A stretch of 64,000 nucleotides of DNA, taken from the NCBI RefSeq assembly GCF_022048975.1, contig NZ_JAKMHX010000023.1, positions 186,001 through 250,000 of the forward strand, written 5' to 3'. Origin of the DNA: Sporosarcina cyprini. GTDB taxonomy: Bacteria; Bacillota; Bacilli; Bacillales_A; Planococcaceae. The notes beneath the pieces are model-generated. The model had not been told where the DNA came from, did no database searches, and was given only the letters and a program-made list of their open reading frames with translations. Each line of letters starts with the position of its first letter. Position 1 is the first letter of the stretch. The position numbers were made by a program, and so were the translations under genes. Positions 50,300 through 59,855 of this stretch are shown here, one piece after another.

Positions 50300-51832
50300 T
50301 TATTTAGATAAGAAAATCTCACCTTCAGGCCCGAGCGGAATACCGAGCAGGTACCAAACTGCAAAGAGAATGATCCACATGATGGCGAATGCAATGGAGT
50401 AAGGCAATAAAGACGTCATGAACGTTCCGATTCCCATTTTCGGATTATACTTCTTGGCAAACGTCAATGCGATAGCGAAATAGGCGAGCATCGGTGTAAT
50501 CGGATTGGTTATAGAATCGCCAATACGGTAAGCAGCCTGAGTCAGTGCAGGACTGTAGCCCATAATCATGAACATCGGCACGAAAACCGGCGCCAAAATG
50601 GCCCATTTTGCAGATGAACTGGCGATCAGGAAGTTGATCAATGCCGCCACGATAATGAAACCTATGAAGAGCGGGACACCTTTCAATCCAAGTACTTCCA
50701 GTGTTTCAGCACCTTTGATCGCAACAATCGGACCGAGATTGCTCCAATTGAAATAAGCAATCATCTGAGCAGCGACAAATGCAATGACGATATACATGCC
50801 CATCCCGGACATCGCCTTGGCCAAATGGTCTGCGAAGTCTTTTGAATTTGTAATCGACTTAACGATTTTTCCATAAATAATAGAAGGAACGAGAAACAGG
50901 ATCATCATTAAAGGAACGAGGCTATCCATTAACGGGGATACAGTCAGCCCACCCGTTTCAGGGTGACGGAAGATGCCGTTTTCCGGAATGGAAAGAGCCA
51001 GAACAGTGCCAAGAATGACCGCGACGGAAATGGCAGCCCAAAGCAATCCTTTTTTCTCCGCCGGTGTAACTTTCTCTAGCTCCTCCGTAACACCTTCATA
51101 TTTGCCGAGTCGCGGTTCCACGATTTTAGTTGTCACGAACACGGCAACGGGAACCAATACGAGTGTGGAAAAAGCAAGGAAGTAATAGTTCATAGCAGGG
51201 TTCGCCTTGTAAGACGGGTCATAAATTTGCGCACCGATCTCTGTAAAACCAGCAACGAGAGGATCAAGTACACTTAAGATCAAGTTTGCAGAAAATCCCC
51301 CGGCAACTGAGGCATAGGCAGCTGCCAGCCCTGCGATCGGGTGTCTGCCTAATGCGATGAAAATCATGGCAACAATGGGTGGCAATACGACCATTGCCGC
51401 ATCCGCAGCTGCATTGCCTAAAATGGCAACGAGCACAATAGTCGGCAGAATAATTTTTTTAGGTGCATTGAGAATCGTAGTTTTCATCACAGTTGAGATT
51501 AAACCGGTCGATTCTGCGAGTCCGACGCCGAGCATGACAACCAGCACAAGCCCAAGCGGCGGGAAACTCGTAAAATTCTTCACGAGATTCGTCAGGATCA
51601 TGATGAGCCCTTCGCCATTCAGCAAGTTGACCACTTTAATTTCTTCGCCTGTTCCCGGATTGACCGCAGTCGTGCCGAGCGCTCCAAAAATGGCGGAGCA
51701 GATCAAAATGATGACGGCAATATAAACAAATAACATGACCGGGTCAGGCAATCGGTTCCCGTATTTCTCAATAAAATCGAGAAATCGATTAAATAACCCC
51801 CTCTTTTCACTCTTTATCTCCATTTCCTTCAT
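50300..51832 (-). CDS. AbgT family transporter, second copy
   Basis: 510 residues, polytopic. Same family landmarks as the transporter at 5254: 'NAAADAAMVVLPPIVAMIFI', 'NFLIASSSAKWAILAPVFVP', 'YRIGDSITNPITPMLAYF'. The two copies are clearly paralogous but diverged. No hydrolase gene is adjacent on the same strand. The nearest M20 enzyme is 4 kb away on the other strand. It may import an acyl-amino acid or export PABA-like compounds as reported for MtrF/YdaH. Confidence 0.87.
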   Translation of the reverse strand: MKEMEIKSEKRGLFNRFLDFIEKYGNRLPDPVMLFVYIAVIILICSAIFGALGTTAVNPGTGEEIKVVNLLNGEGLIMILTNLVKNFTSFPPLGLVLVVMLGVGLAESTGLISTVMKTTILNAPKKIILPTIVLVAILGNAAADAAMVVLPPIVAMIFIALGRHPIAGLAAAYASVAGGFSANLILSVLDPLVAGFTEIGAQIYDPSYKANPAMNYYFLAFSTLVLVPVAVFVTTKIVEPRLGKYEGVTEELEKVTPAEKKGLLWAAISVAVILGTVLALSIPENGIFRHPETGGLTVSPLMDSLVPLMMILFLVPSIIYGKIVKSITNSKDFADHLAKAMSGMGMYIVIAFVAAQMIAYFNWSNLGPIVAIKGAETLEVLGLKGVPLFIGFIIVAALINFLIASSSAKWAILAPVFVPMFMIMGYSPALTQAAYRIGDSITNPITPMLAYFAIALTFAKKYNPKMGIGTFMTSLLPYSIAFAIMWIILFAVWYLLGIPLGPEGEIFLSK

Positions 51833-52015
51833 TCTTCCATTTCCCCCTTTAATACATATATGTAGTAATGTATTAGTTAATTAACGTTCATTATGTCATA
51901 TAATTATAGAAATTCAATACTTTCTTTTTAATTAGAGAATGAAAAAGGTTCAAGAGTACTGCTAGCAAGTAAAATTGGCTCATCTCCTTTGCATGCGAAC
52001 AGCAAAAAACAAAAA

Positions 52016-52049
52016 AAGCCTGATTTCGATTAATTACGAAATCAGGCTT
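52016..52049 (-). terminator. Terminator of the ypdA-like gene
   Basis: 13 bp stem AAGCCTGATTTCG (52016-52028) / CGAAATCAGGCTT (52037-52049), followed on the minus strand by a T tract. Confidence 0.88.
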
Positions 52050-52057
52050 GGATAATG

Positions 52058-53068
52058 CTAGGCTTCACGTACATTCGGATAACTGACAATAGAAGAAGTG
52101 GCTATACGCTTTTCAATTTCCGATGCAATCGTTTCACCGTGGAATCGGCCGCCTTCAATATAGACGGTATTCGTAATGCCGCCAGTGACTACACCCGCAA
52201 GAAAGGCGTTCGTAACATTCGTTTCATACGTTTCTGGATCAAATGAAGGTACAAGAGTGTCAGAATCCAATGTGATGCCGATTTGCTGCAGCAACTGGGT
52301 ATCGGGCTGGTAGCCGATCAATGAAAACACATAATCATTGGAAATAGTAATCGGTCCAGCAGGAGTATGTAGAGAAACTTCGGAATCTCCAATCTCCGTA
52401 ACACTGGAATTTGGATAGAACTTTATTTTTTCTTTTTCAATGAAATTCCGGATATCTAGCAGCAAGGAAGGTTTTATTCCTTTGTACACGGAATCCCCGC
52501 GATGGACTAAGGTAACTTGAGCACCGTTTCGATACAGATCGATTGCCGCTTCTACAGCAGAGTTTTTACCTCCGACGACCAGCACTTCCTGGCCATAATA
52601 CGAATGGCCTTCCTTATAATAATGTTTCACTTTCCGTAAATCTTCACCGGAAACGCCGATTTTTCTCGGATGATCAAAAATACCTGTGGCCATGACGAGC
52701 ATTCGGGATTGGTACGTAATGTCGGCACCTTTCTGATCAACAGTACGGACCGAAAACAAGTCCTTATTCTTTGAAATATGTACCACCTTTTCATGGCATG
52801 CAATATTCATGTCATTTCGATCTGTAACAAGGCGGTAGTATTTTAATAACTCCGTCCGGGTCGGCCGCACCTCCTGAGAAATGAAAGGGATATCTCCGAT
52901 TTCCAAGCGATCGGATGTGCTATAAAAGCGCATATCGAGTGGGCAATCGGCAATCGAATTTACAATAGCGCCTTTCTCGATTATGAGATAAGAAATCTTT
53001 CTTTTTTGAAGGGCGAGACCAGTCGCTAAGCCACAAGGTCCTCCGCCGATCACAATGACATCATACAT
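52058..53068 (-). CDS. ypdA: YpdA/Bdr-type bacillithiol disulfide reductase
   Basis: 336 residues from the ATG at 53068 (GGAGG 10 bp upstream), starting directly at the FAD fold 'YDVIVIGGGPCGLATGLAL'. The Cys inside this glycine-rich loop is the residue shown to be essential in Staphylococcus YpdA. NADPH fold near residue 160 ('EVLVVGGKNSAVEAAIDLYR'), C-terminal 'FLAGVVTGGITNTVYIEGG'. It reduces oxidised bacillithiol disulfide in the cytoplasm using NADPH. It lacks the Cys-x-x-Cys pair of thioredoxin reductases, as expected for YpdA. Confidence 0.88.
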   Translation of the reverse strand: MYDVIVIGGGPCGLATGLALQKRKISYLIIEKGAIVNSIADCPLDMRFYSTSDRLEIGDIPFISQEVRPTRTELLKYYRLVTDRNDMNIACHEKVVHISKNKDLFSVRTVDQKGADITYQSRMLVMATGIFDHPRKIGVSGEDLRKVKHYYKEGHSYYGQEVLVVGGKNSAVEAAIDLYRNGAQVTLVHRGDSVYKGIKPSLLLDIRNFIEKEKIKFYPNSSVTEIGDSEVSLHTPAGPITISNDYVFSLIGYQPDTQLLQQIGITLDSDTLVPSFDPETYETNVTNAFLAGVVTGGITNTVYIEGGRFHGETIASEIEKRIATSSIVSYPNVREA

Positions 53069-53297
53069 GTAAGGAATTCCTCCGCTCTCCATTGTTTATT
53101 TCCGCTAAGGGCAATTGGAAGTGCTAAATCCATTTTCATGCTTTTATGGTTTGCATCCAAAGTAGCCGTCACGAAACACTTGGGCACATAGGCTAGCATA
53201 GACGAGTATGCCGAGCGCTAAACAATGGATTGTTCGCAAGGATTGTAGGTTTTTTTAGACTTAATTTTGAACTAAGTATGCTGAGGGAATGAAAAAA

Positions 53298-53324
53298 GAC
53301 CGGAAGGCGCAATCGCCTTACGGT
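53298..53324 (-). terminator. Terminator of the polysaccharide deacetylase gene
   Basis: GACCGGAAGGCG (53298-53309) pairs with CGCCTTACGGTC (53313-53324) apart from one mismatched position; the minus strand runs on into TTTTTTC. Confidence 0.85.
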
Positions 53325-53334
53325 CAAATGATGT

Positions 53335-54483
53335 TTATTTTCCAATTAACTTATTCGCAAATTCCTGGATGGTCATGGCGGAATGAACCCGCTGGCGATT
53401 CAATGCGTAAATAGGATCTCCTTGGTAGACGTTTCCTTCATTAATTGTGAAGGCGATTGAAATATGTGAATCCGCTAAGGCTTGAACGGCTTCCTTGCTA
53501 TATTTCCCGTATGGATACGCATGGGCATAAACGGAGCTGCCATTTGTGAGCAACGGTTCTATTGCTTCATTCGCTTCCTGCAAATCAGCAGCAATGGCAT
53601 AACGTGACTCCGATTGCATAATGCTTAGATTGGTCATTGTATTGAACATATGAAAGCGATGAGTATGGTTTTGGTAGGAATAAACGTCTTGCGTATTCCT
53701 AATATCCTCTTCCGTTACCATGCCGGCTCTGCCAATGCGGCTCGTAATTAGGAATGAAGTGGCTTGGAAGCCGTATTCTTTAAGAATCGGATACGCCAAG
53801 TCGACTGTGGACACATAGCCATCATCAAACGTAATAAGGACCGATTTTGCCGGCAATGTACCTTTCTTCTCGACCCAGTGCTCCAGTTGGGCTGGGGTAA
53901 TGGTCGTCCAGCCGTTTTTCTTTAAATAGGCCATCTGTTCTTTAAACTTCTTCAATTCCAGTTCAGATGCATTGTTGCCAACTTTTCGTTCCACAATATC
54001 ATGGTACATGAGAACCGGTATACCTGGCTGGATTTGTATTTGGTCCTTACGGATATATCCCGTTTTCCCTCCAACATTGATCGGATAGTAATTTCCTTTC
54101 ATGCGCTGGAGGTGGACTGTCTCGTTCTTTTGAATCGTTCCGACTGTTTTGGCCTGTAAGGATGGTTTCTCTAAAATCGTGGCGACACCGGTTGTTTTGG
54201 CGCGGACCGGATGCACAGCTTTCCAATTGCCGGGGGATTCTTGCGAGAGCGTTGCGCGTTGCTTGGAGAATTTGACTTCTTCACCACCGATTGCCGTGTA
54301 GTAATACTTGTCCGATTCCTTAATGACCGCATGGGAAGTCCCTTTCAGAAAAACCGCTACTTTGCCTGTCTCTTTATACACCGGCGTCGTTTCTGTAATA
54401 TGAACCGCCTTCGGACTGCTTGCATCCGCAATGGCTGGATAGGCTAAGATGAACAGCATCATGATGAACACTAATCGTTTCAA
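53335..54483 (-). CDS. Secreted polysaccharide deacetylase with SH3 domains
   Basis: 382 residues. Signal peptide ~1-22. SH3-like segments (~28-155) then a NodB-type carbohydrate esterase 4 domain (~160-380): 'IPVLMYHDIVERK', 'VLITFDDGYVSTVDLAYPIL' (catalytic Asp-Asp), metal His pair in 'NHTHRFHMF'. It likely removes acetyl groups from peptidoglycan or another wall glycan outside the cell. Start uncertain: TTG 54483 gives a good signal peptide but AAGGAAA directly abuts it. A leader of ~90 bp contains a TGGAAGT/ACTTCCA hairpin (54524-54544). Confidence 0.82.
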   Translation of the reverse strand: MKRLVFIMMLFILAYPAIADASSPKAVHITETTPVYKETGKVAVFLKGTSHAVIKESDKYYYTAIGGEEVKFSKQRATLSQESPGNWKAVHPVRAKTTGVATILEKPSLQAKTVGTIQKNETVHLQRMKGNYYPINVGGKTGYIRKDQIQIQPGIPVLMYHDIVERKVGNNASELELKKFKEQMAYLKKNGWTTITPAQLEHWVEKKGTLPAKSVLITFDDGYVSTVDLAYPILKEYGFQATSFLITSRIGRAGMVTEEDIRNTQDVYSYQNHTHRFHMFNTMTNLSIMQSESRYAIAADLQEANEAIEPLLTNGSSVYAHAYPYGKYSKEAVQALADSHISIAFTINEGNVYQGDPIYALNRQRVHSAMTIQEFANKLIGK

Positions 54484-54544
54484 TTTCCTTCATTTACCCC
54501 TTCGTCCGCAAAAGAGGACCTCCTGGAAGTAGACATCACTTCCA

Positions 54545-54829
54545 AGATGGCCCCTTGCAGTATTTATTTTCCTTTTATTATAACACGTTTTGGCTCGCCG
54601 ATTTGATTATTATTTCACTTAGTCCAACTATTATGCAAAACGAGGAATTGGAATGTAATGTCTACATAGTATATCGGCAAAAAGTAGGGAGATGTTAGAT
54701 TAAAATAACTACTATGTTGATAACTCAAGTGAGAATTGAAATTATTTCCTAAAATAACAAACTTGCTTTTAAAGATAGATTACTATATTATTGTTGAAGT
54801 TATTAGAAAATTTTTGGGGGTTGAGTTAA
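54545..54829. other. Divergent intergenic region
   Basis: AT-rich spacer between the deacetylase and TRAP operons, holding their promoters. I could not assign a specific -35/-10 pair with confidence. GGGGG before the ATG at 54830 is the only clear element. Confidence 0.45.
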
Positions 54830-55816
54830 ATGAAGAAAAGAAAGTATAGCTTGCTCTTTGTAAGCGCTTTATTAAGTGCATCTCTTCTTTCGGCATGTGG
54901 AGATGGGGAAAAACAGGAAGGAACGAAAACGTCAAGTTCAGACGGACTTGATGCCAAAATAGTTACAATAGCAACTGGCGGTTCCTCAGGTCCTTATAAT
55001 ATTATCGGAACGACTCTTGCAAATGAATATTCCAATGAATTCGGTGTCAATTCTAAGCCTCAATCTACAGGAGCTTCCGTTGAAAATATCAATTTAATCA
55101 AGGAAGGGAAAGTCGAGATGGCGTTTGTCATGAGTGATGTGTTAACTGAAGCTGTCGAAGGAACTGGTAATTTTCCTGAGAAAGTCGAGAATGTTCAGCA
55201 GATTGCCGCTCTTTATCCAAACTACGTGCAAATCGTAACGACTGCCAATTCCGGAATCAAATCAATAGAAGATTTAAAAGGTAAACGTGTAGCTGTGGGA
55301 GATCAAAATTCAGGTGTTGAAGTGAACGCAAGAAATCTTCTTGCCGGCTTTGGGATTACATATGATGACTTGAAGGTGGATTACCTTGGTTATGCAGAAG
55401 CGGCTGATGGACTGAAATCAGGAAGCATAGACGCTGCGTTTTTAACAAGTGGTTTACCGAATTCGTCAGTTATGGAGCTTGCAGCAAGTATCGATTTAAC
55501 TCTAGTTGCTGTGGACAGTGCAAAAGTGGAGGAAATCTCTAAAGACCAACCATATTTTGTAGCAATGGACATACCAGCAGATACGTATGGCAATGCAGAA
55601 GCTGTTCCAACTGCAGCTATTATGAATGCTTTAGTGGTAAGCAGTGAAATGAGTGAAGATGATGTATACAAACTAACAAAAAAATTCTTTGATAGTCTTG
55701 AGACATTAGGCAATTCTCATCAGGCAGCTAATGATATTTCACTAGAAAATGCACAACAAGGAATGGTGGCACCTGTCCACCCTGGCGCAAAAAAGTACTA
55801 CGATGAACAAAAGTAA
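54830..55816 (+). CDS. TAXI-family TRAP transporter substrate-binding lipoprotein
   Basis: 328 residues, lipobox 'LLSACG' (Cys ~22). The mature protein starts with the TAXI hallmark 'VTIATGGSSGPYNIIGTTLA' and has 'DLKGKRVAVGDQNSGVEVNA'. It captures a small carboxylate (family members bind glutamate, ketoglutarate or similar) and delivers it to the fused permease at 56263. Followed by an overlapping DUF1850 gene. Confidence 0.9.
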   Translation: MKKRKYSLLFVSALLSASLLSACGDGEKQEGTKTSSSDGLDAKIVTIATGGSSGPYNIIGTTLANEYSNEFGVNSKPQSTGASVENINLIKEGKVEMAFVMSDVLTEAVEGTGNFPEKVENVQQIAALYPNYVQIVTTANSGIKSIEDLKGKRVAVGDQNSGVEVNARNLLAGFGITYDDLKVDYLGYAEAADGLKSGSIDAAFLTSGLPNSSVMELAASIDLTLVAVDSAKVEEISKDQPYFVAMDIPADTYGNAEAVPTAAIMNALVVSSEMSEDDVYKLTKKFFDSLETLGNSHQAANDISLENAQQGMVAPVHPGAKKYYDEQK

Positions 55817-56279
55817 ATTGTATGTCGGTGGGGGCATGATGCTATTCGTGCTCCTATTTTGTCTTTTTTGGGTGAAGATACCTTCGATTGAGGTGTGTTA
55901 TCAAAATCAAAGCTTTCTTTTAAAGAGCAATGATTTTCAACTTGGTTGGATTCACTCGGTAGAAAAAGAACCATGGTTTGAAACATACGAATTAAAAGGA
56001 GGCGAGCTGTACCTAAAGTCAACAAAATTCAAAACGTTTGGTGCAGGGGTTCCAACGGAGAACCGAATAATAAAGTCTAATGATGGTTTTATCCACATGG
56101 TGGTAGATAGAAAGATGAGTGAGGTAACTGTAACTGTATCTGAAAACGTTAAAACTACTCTATACACACATGAGAAAATAATACCTCTATATCAATTGAT
56201 GGATGATTATGAAACGATCACCATACGTATCGTGAAAATTTCTTTATGGAGGTGGATTTGGGGTGAGTCAATTGATTAA
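55803..56279 (+). CDS. DUF1850 protein of the TAXI-TRAP operon
   Basis: 158 residues from the ATG at 55803, overlapping the upstream gene by 14 bp and the permease gene by 17 bp. One N-terminal membrane anchor (~7-24), then an external DUF1850 domain ('WIHSVEKEPWFETYELKGGE', 'FGAGVPTE'). DUF1850 genes recur between TAXI binding protein and permease genes in many bacteria, so it is probably an accessory part of the transporter; its mechanism is unknown to me. Confidence 0.8.
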   Translation: MNKSKLYVGGGMMLFVLLFCLFWVKIPSIEVCYQNQSFLLKSNDFQLGWIHSVEKEPWFETYELKGGELYLKSTKFKTFGAGVPTENRIIKSNDGFIHMVVDRKMSEVTVTVSENVKTTLYTHEKIIPLYQLMDDYETITIRIVKISLWRWIWGESID

Positions 56280-58296
56280 ACAAGATAGCAAAGAGCAGGC
56301 AGGTATACTTGCCGAATCATTAACAGAAGAACAGCAATCCGAATTACTCGAAAAGTTTGATACCGAATCAAAAGTAAGGAAGTTAAGGAATAAGAAAATC
56401 GTTCTATTCGTATCAGCGATCGCTATTTTTTATTCCCTATTCCATTTATATATCACATTTTATCCAATGCCAGCCTTGCAACAGCGTGCTGTTCATGTTG
56501 CCATTGGGATAGCCCTCATCTTTTTAATCTATCCTACACATGGAAAACAAGATAGAAGTAAGATTGCTATATACGATTGGCTACTATTCGTTTTAGCGCT
56601 TTGGACTGCGGGTTATCTGATTTGGGAGTATTCTGCAATTGTTACCTCCAGGGGAGGAATTCCGAATACTGCTGATATTGTAATGGCTATATTGGCAGTA
56701 GTACTCATATTAGAAGCAGCCAGAAGGGTTACTGGCTGGATATTGCCACTCTTAGCTTTGCTATTTCTTTCGTATCCATTTTTCAGCCATATGGATTGGC
56801 TGCCGGTGAAGATGATGACAAGGCAATATGATCTTGGAGACATCTTTGGCCAGATGTATTTAAAGACGGAAGGATTATATTCGACCGCAATCGGAGCTTC
56901 CGTATCTTTTATTTTTCTCTTTATATTGTTTGGAGCCTTTTTGGCGAAGTCAGGGATGGGACAGTTTTTCAACGATTTAGCACTTGCTTTAGCTGGACAT
57001 AAACAAGGAGGGCCAGCTAAGGTAGCTGTAATTTCAAGTGGTTTCATGGGAAGCATCAATGGAGCTGCAGTTGCGAACGTAGTAGGAACCGGTGCCTTTA
57101 CCATTCCGATGATGAAACGTGTAGGATACTCTAAAAATTTCGCGGGAGCTGTAGAAGCGAGTGCATCAGTTGGGGGGCAAATATTACCGCCAATTATGGG
57201 GGCAAGCGCTTTTATCATGGCTGAAACGACAGGTGTAAAATACGGAACAATTGCGTTGGCTGCATTGATTCCGGCTGTATTATATTTTTTAGCGGTGATC
57301 ATGCAGGTCCACTTTAGAGCGGGGAAAGAAAATCTAAAAGGCATTCCAAAGCCTGATCTGCCGCGTGTAAAAGAAGTTATGAAGGAACGCGGGCATTTAT
57401 TGCTGCCGATTTTATTTCTTGTCTACTTACTCTATAGAAATGTCCCAATTGGACATGCTGCCTTCTATACAATTATTGCTACTATAATTGTGGCGGCAAT
57501 CCGAAAAACGACGAGAATGTCATTTAAAGATATTTTAGGAGCACTCGATAGTGGGGCACGGCAGTCGCTATCTGTCATGGTTGCATGTGCTGTGGTTGGT
57601 ATCATTATTGGAGTGGTTAGTTTAACAAGTTTCGGGAATGTGATGACAACCTCCATAGCTAGCTTAGGTGCAGGTTCTTTATTTTTGACTCTGTTCTTTA
57701 CAATGCTAGCCTCAATGATTCTTGGAATGGGACTGCCATCTATACCAGCATATATTATTACAGCTACAATGGCCGCCCCGGCATTGGCTGCTTTTGATGT
57801 TCCGATTCTAGTTGCTCATATGTTTGTTTTTTATTTCGGGATCTTTGCCAATATTACTCCGCCTGTTGCATTGGCAGCTTTTGCTGGAGCAGGTATTTCA
57901 GGAGGAGACCCGATGAAAACAGGTTTTACGGCATTGAAGCTATCAGCTGCCGGTTTTTTGATCCCTTATATGTTTGTCTATAATCCAGCTATGTTAATGC
58001 TCGATACGACAAACGTAGCTATGAATGCAAGAGAGTTTCCTGTTGCTGCTACATTAGATATCGCATTGATAACTATTACGGCGGTCGTTGGAATTATTGG
58101 ATTGAGTGCTGCTATAGAGGGATATTTCAAAACGAATTTGAACGTAGTTGGAAGAATTGTTTTGGCAGCAGGCGCCCTAATGTTAATCATACCTGAAACG
58201 ATTACTGACGTAATAGGAATCATAGCAGTTGGTATAATGTTCTTCCTTAACTCTGTAAAAAGCAAACGAGCCGATGTGATACAAGCGAATAGATAA
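56263..58296 (+). CDS. TRAP transporter fused permease (DctQM, 4TM-12TM)
   Basis: 677 residues, GTG start with GGAGGTGG upstream. Cytoplasmic N terminus (~1-45), small-subunit-like segments (~46-190), then the large DctM domain with 'VSSGFMGSINGAAVANVVGT' and 'SASVGGQILPPIMGASAF', typical sodium- and substrate-site loops of TRAP permeases. Uses an ion gradient rather than ATP. Last gene of the three-gene TAXI-TRAP operon. Confidence 0.9.
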   Translation: MSQLIKQDSKEQAGILAESLTEEQQSELLEKFDTESKVRKLRNKKIVLFVSAIAIFYSLFHLYITFYPMPALQQRAVHVAIGIALIFLIYPTHGKQDRSKIAIYDWLLFVLALWTAGYLIWEYSAIVTSRGGIPNTADIVMAILAVVLILEAARRVTGWILPLLALLFLSYPFFSHMDWLPVKMMTRQYDLGDIFGQMYLKTEGLYSTAIGASVSFIFLFILFGAFLAKSGMGQFFNDLALALAGHKQGGPAKVAVISSGFMGSINGAAVANVVGTGAFTIPMMKRVGYSKNFAGAVEASASVGGQILPPIMGASAFIMAETTGVKYGTIALAALIPAVLYFLAVIMQVHFRAGKENLKGIPKPDLPRVKEVMKERGHLLLPILFLVYLLYRNVPIGHAAFYTIIATIIVAAIRKTTRMSFKDILGALDSGARQSLSVMVACAVVGIIIGVVSLTSFGNVMTTSIASLGAGSLFLTLFFTMLASMILGMGLPSIPAYIITATMAAPALAAFDVPILVAHMFVFYFGIFANITPPVALAAFAGAGISGGDPMKTGFTALKLSAAGFLIPYMFVYNPAMLMLDTTNVAMNAREFPVAATLDIALITITAVVGIIGLSAAIEGYFKTNLNVVGRIVLAAGALMLIIPETITDVIGIIAVGIMFFLNSVKSKRADVIQANR

Positions 58297-58302
58297 GTAT
58301 CA

Positions 58303-58332
58303 AAAAAAGTGAAGGGATTCCTTCACTTTTTT
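58303..58332 (+). terminator. Terminator of the TAXI-TRAP operon
   Basis: AAAAGTGAAGG (58305-58315) / CCTTCACTTTT (58320-58330), followed by T residues. Confidence 0.88.
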
Positions 58333-58416
58333 GATTCCCCCACACTACGAAAAAAGTATCGATAAAGTTAGAAAAAAATGTATACTGAAACTATAAGAAG
58401 AAAAGGGGCGATTGAT

Positions 58417-59808
58417 CTGTTAAAAAGACCTAGTGTACGATATATTCTTTTGTTTATCACAGCCATTCTGTTTTATTTGCCATTCGCCTCTTTGGCTTCA
58501 GCCGAACCGATTGAGGATATACGGCAGCTGATCCGGGATGAATACGTGGATTCTGTTCCTGAATCCGTATTATCGAAGAAGACGGGAAAGGAGATAACAG
58601 ATGGGCTCGATCCGCATTCTGTTTACCTAACGAAAAAGGAATTTGAAGGATTTATCAACGCGATTGACCAGCGCATTGTCGGGATTGGTATTGTGCTTGA
58701 AGAGCATGCAAAAGGCGTGAAAATTATTTCAGTCATTCCAAAAAGCCCGGCGGAGCAAGCGGGAATACTGCAGGGCGACGTCATTACAGATGTGAATGGA
58801 ACTTCCATTGCGGGCAAGGCAGTGCAGTCCGCTGTTACTTTGATTGGAGGGGAAGAGGGAACAGTCGTCACACTATCCATTCAGCGACCTGGAGTTTCAC
58901 AAGCGATTACGATGAAGGTGAAGCGGCAGGAAATTCATTTGCCTGTCGTGGAGTCGGCCATGCTGGGCGGGCATATCGGCTATATCCGTTTAAACAGTTT
59001 TTCCAATGAGGCTGCGGGTGAGATGAATGAAGCCATCCGTTCGTTGAAAGGGGCTGAAAGCTGGATCGTCGACTTGCGGAATAATGGGGGCGGCTATATT
59101 ACTGCAGCTCAAGATGTGGCGGGATTCTTTCCTGAAGTCCGTTATGCCTTTCAGTTGAGGGAGAAAAATAAACAACCGATGCTGTACGAAGCGCATCGGC
59201 AGAAAAATATGCTGGAAGGACCAGCCGCTTTATTAATTAATGAATACAGCGCCAGTGCATCCGAAATGGTTTCAGCGACAGTGAAGGAGAAAGGTGCAGC
59301 GACCTTATATGGACAACGGTCTTATGGCAAAGGGACGATGCAATCGATGTATCCATTTACTGATGGCAGTGTTTTAAAGCTGACGACCGCGCGGTTTTAT
59401 TCTCCAGAAGGGCAAGCTGTCGATCAAGTGGGAGTGCTTCCTGATCAAGAAACAGAGATTGGAGACGAACTTATCCAAGCCCATCGTGATCTGCTGATTT
59501 CCAGTTTGCAAGGATACTCGCGCATGCGTCCACTGCTTAATGTGCCAAAAACAAAGACATTTACAATAGAAATGAACACAAAGATGAATTGGAAGACGCT
59601 ATCATCCAACACGGTGCAATTGATTGAACTGGGCGGCGAAGAAGTGCCTGTGACAATTCAAGAAAAGAACAGCACGACGTTACACATATCTCCGAAAAAA
59701 CAATTATTGGCAGGGGGCAAATACTTGTTGGTTGTCCATCCGAAAATAACGAGTCAAGCCGGTAAACCAATGAAAAAAGGGATTTATGTTGAGGTTCAAG
59801 TAAAATAA
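58417..59808 (+). CDS. S41 C-terminal processing peptidase (CtpA-like) with PDZ domain
   Basis: About 464 residues. Signal peptide or anchor near the N terminus ('FASLASAEP'). A PDZ domain (~85-155 of the short form, 'VGIGIVLEEHAKGVKIISVI', 'SPAEQAGILQGDVITDVNG'), peptidase domain with 'YIRLNSFSNEAAG', catalytic Ser in 'NEYSASASEMVSA' and Lys in 'SYGKGTMQ', and a C-terminal Ig-like domain (~375-464) not found in standard CtpA. Start uncertain: AAAAGGGG (58401-58408) points to CTG 58417 at 8 bp; an ATG at 58378 has no ribosome site. Substrate unknown, acts outside the membrane. Confidence 0.82.
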   Translation: MLKRPSVRYILLFITAILFYLPFASLASAEPIEDIRQLIRDEYVDSVPESVLSKKTGKEITDGLDPHSVYLTKKEFEGFINAIDQRIVGIGIVLEEHAKGVKIISVIPKSPAEQAGILQGDVITDVNGTSIAGKAVQSAVTLIGGEEGTVVTLSIQRPGVSQAITMKVKRQEIHLPVVESAMLGGHIGYIRLNSFSNEAAGEMNEAIRSLKGAESWIVDLRNNGGGYITAAQDVAGFFPEVRYAFQLREKNKQPMLYEAHRQKNMLEGPAALLINEYSASASEMVSATVKEKGAATLYGQRSYGKGTMQSMYPFTDGSVLKLTTARFYSPEGQAVDQVGVLPDQETEIGDELIQAHRDLLISSLQGYSRMRPLLNVPKTKTFTIEMNTKMNWKTLSSNTVQLIELGGEEVPVTIQEKNSTTLHISPKKQLLAGGKYLLVVHPKITSQAGKPMKKGIYVEVQVK

Positions 59809-59815
59809 CAAAAAG

Positions 59816-59855
59816 AAAGAGCTATCCCATTGTCTGTTAAATGGTGAAGCTCTTT
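59816..59855. terminator. Bidirectional terminator overlapping the sda stop
   Basis: AAAGAGCT (59816-59823) / AGCTCTTT (59848-59855) with inner CCATT/AATGG pairing, T5 on the plus side and T residues on the minus side. The TAA of sda lies in the loop. Confidence 0.75.

Noticed and set aside
54524..54544. Hairpin leader before the polysaccharide deacetylase, considered as a riboswitch
   Set aside because: Only a 7 bp stem is evident and no known riboswitch core sequence could be matched.
54857..54872. CcpA-site-like sequence in the TAXI binding-protein gene
   Set aside because: TTGTAAGCGCTTTATT deviates at the 3' half and encodes Val-Ser-Ala-Leu of the signal peptide; likely coincidence.
56613..57344. 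Minus-strand open frame of 243 codons
   Set aside because: Antisense shadow of the TRAP permease gene, whose membrane segments and family motifs are evident.
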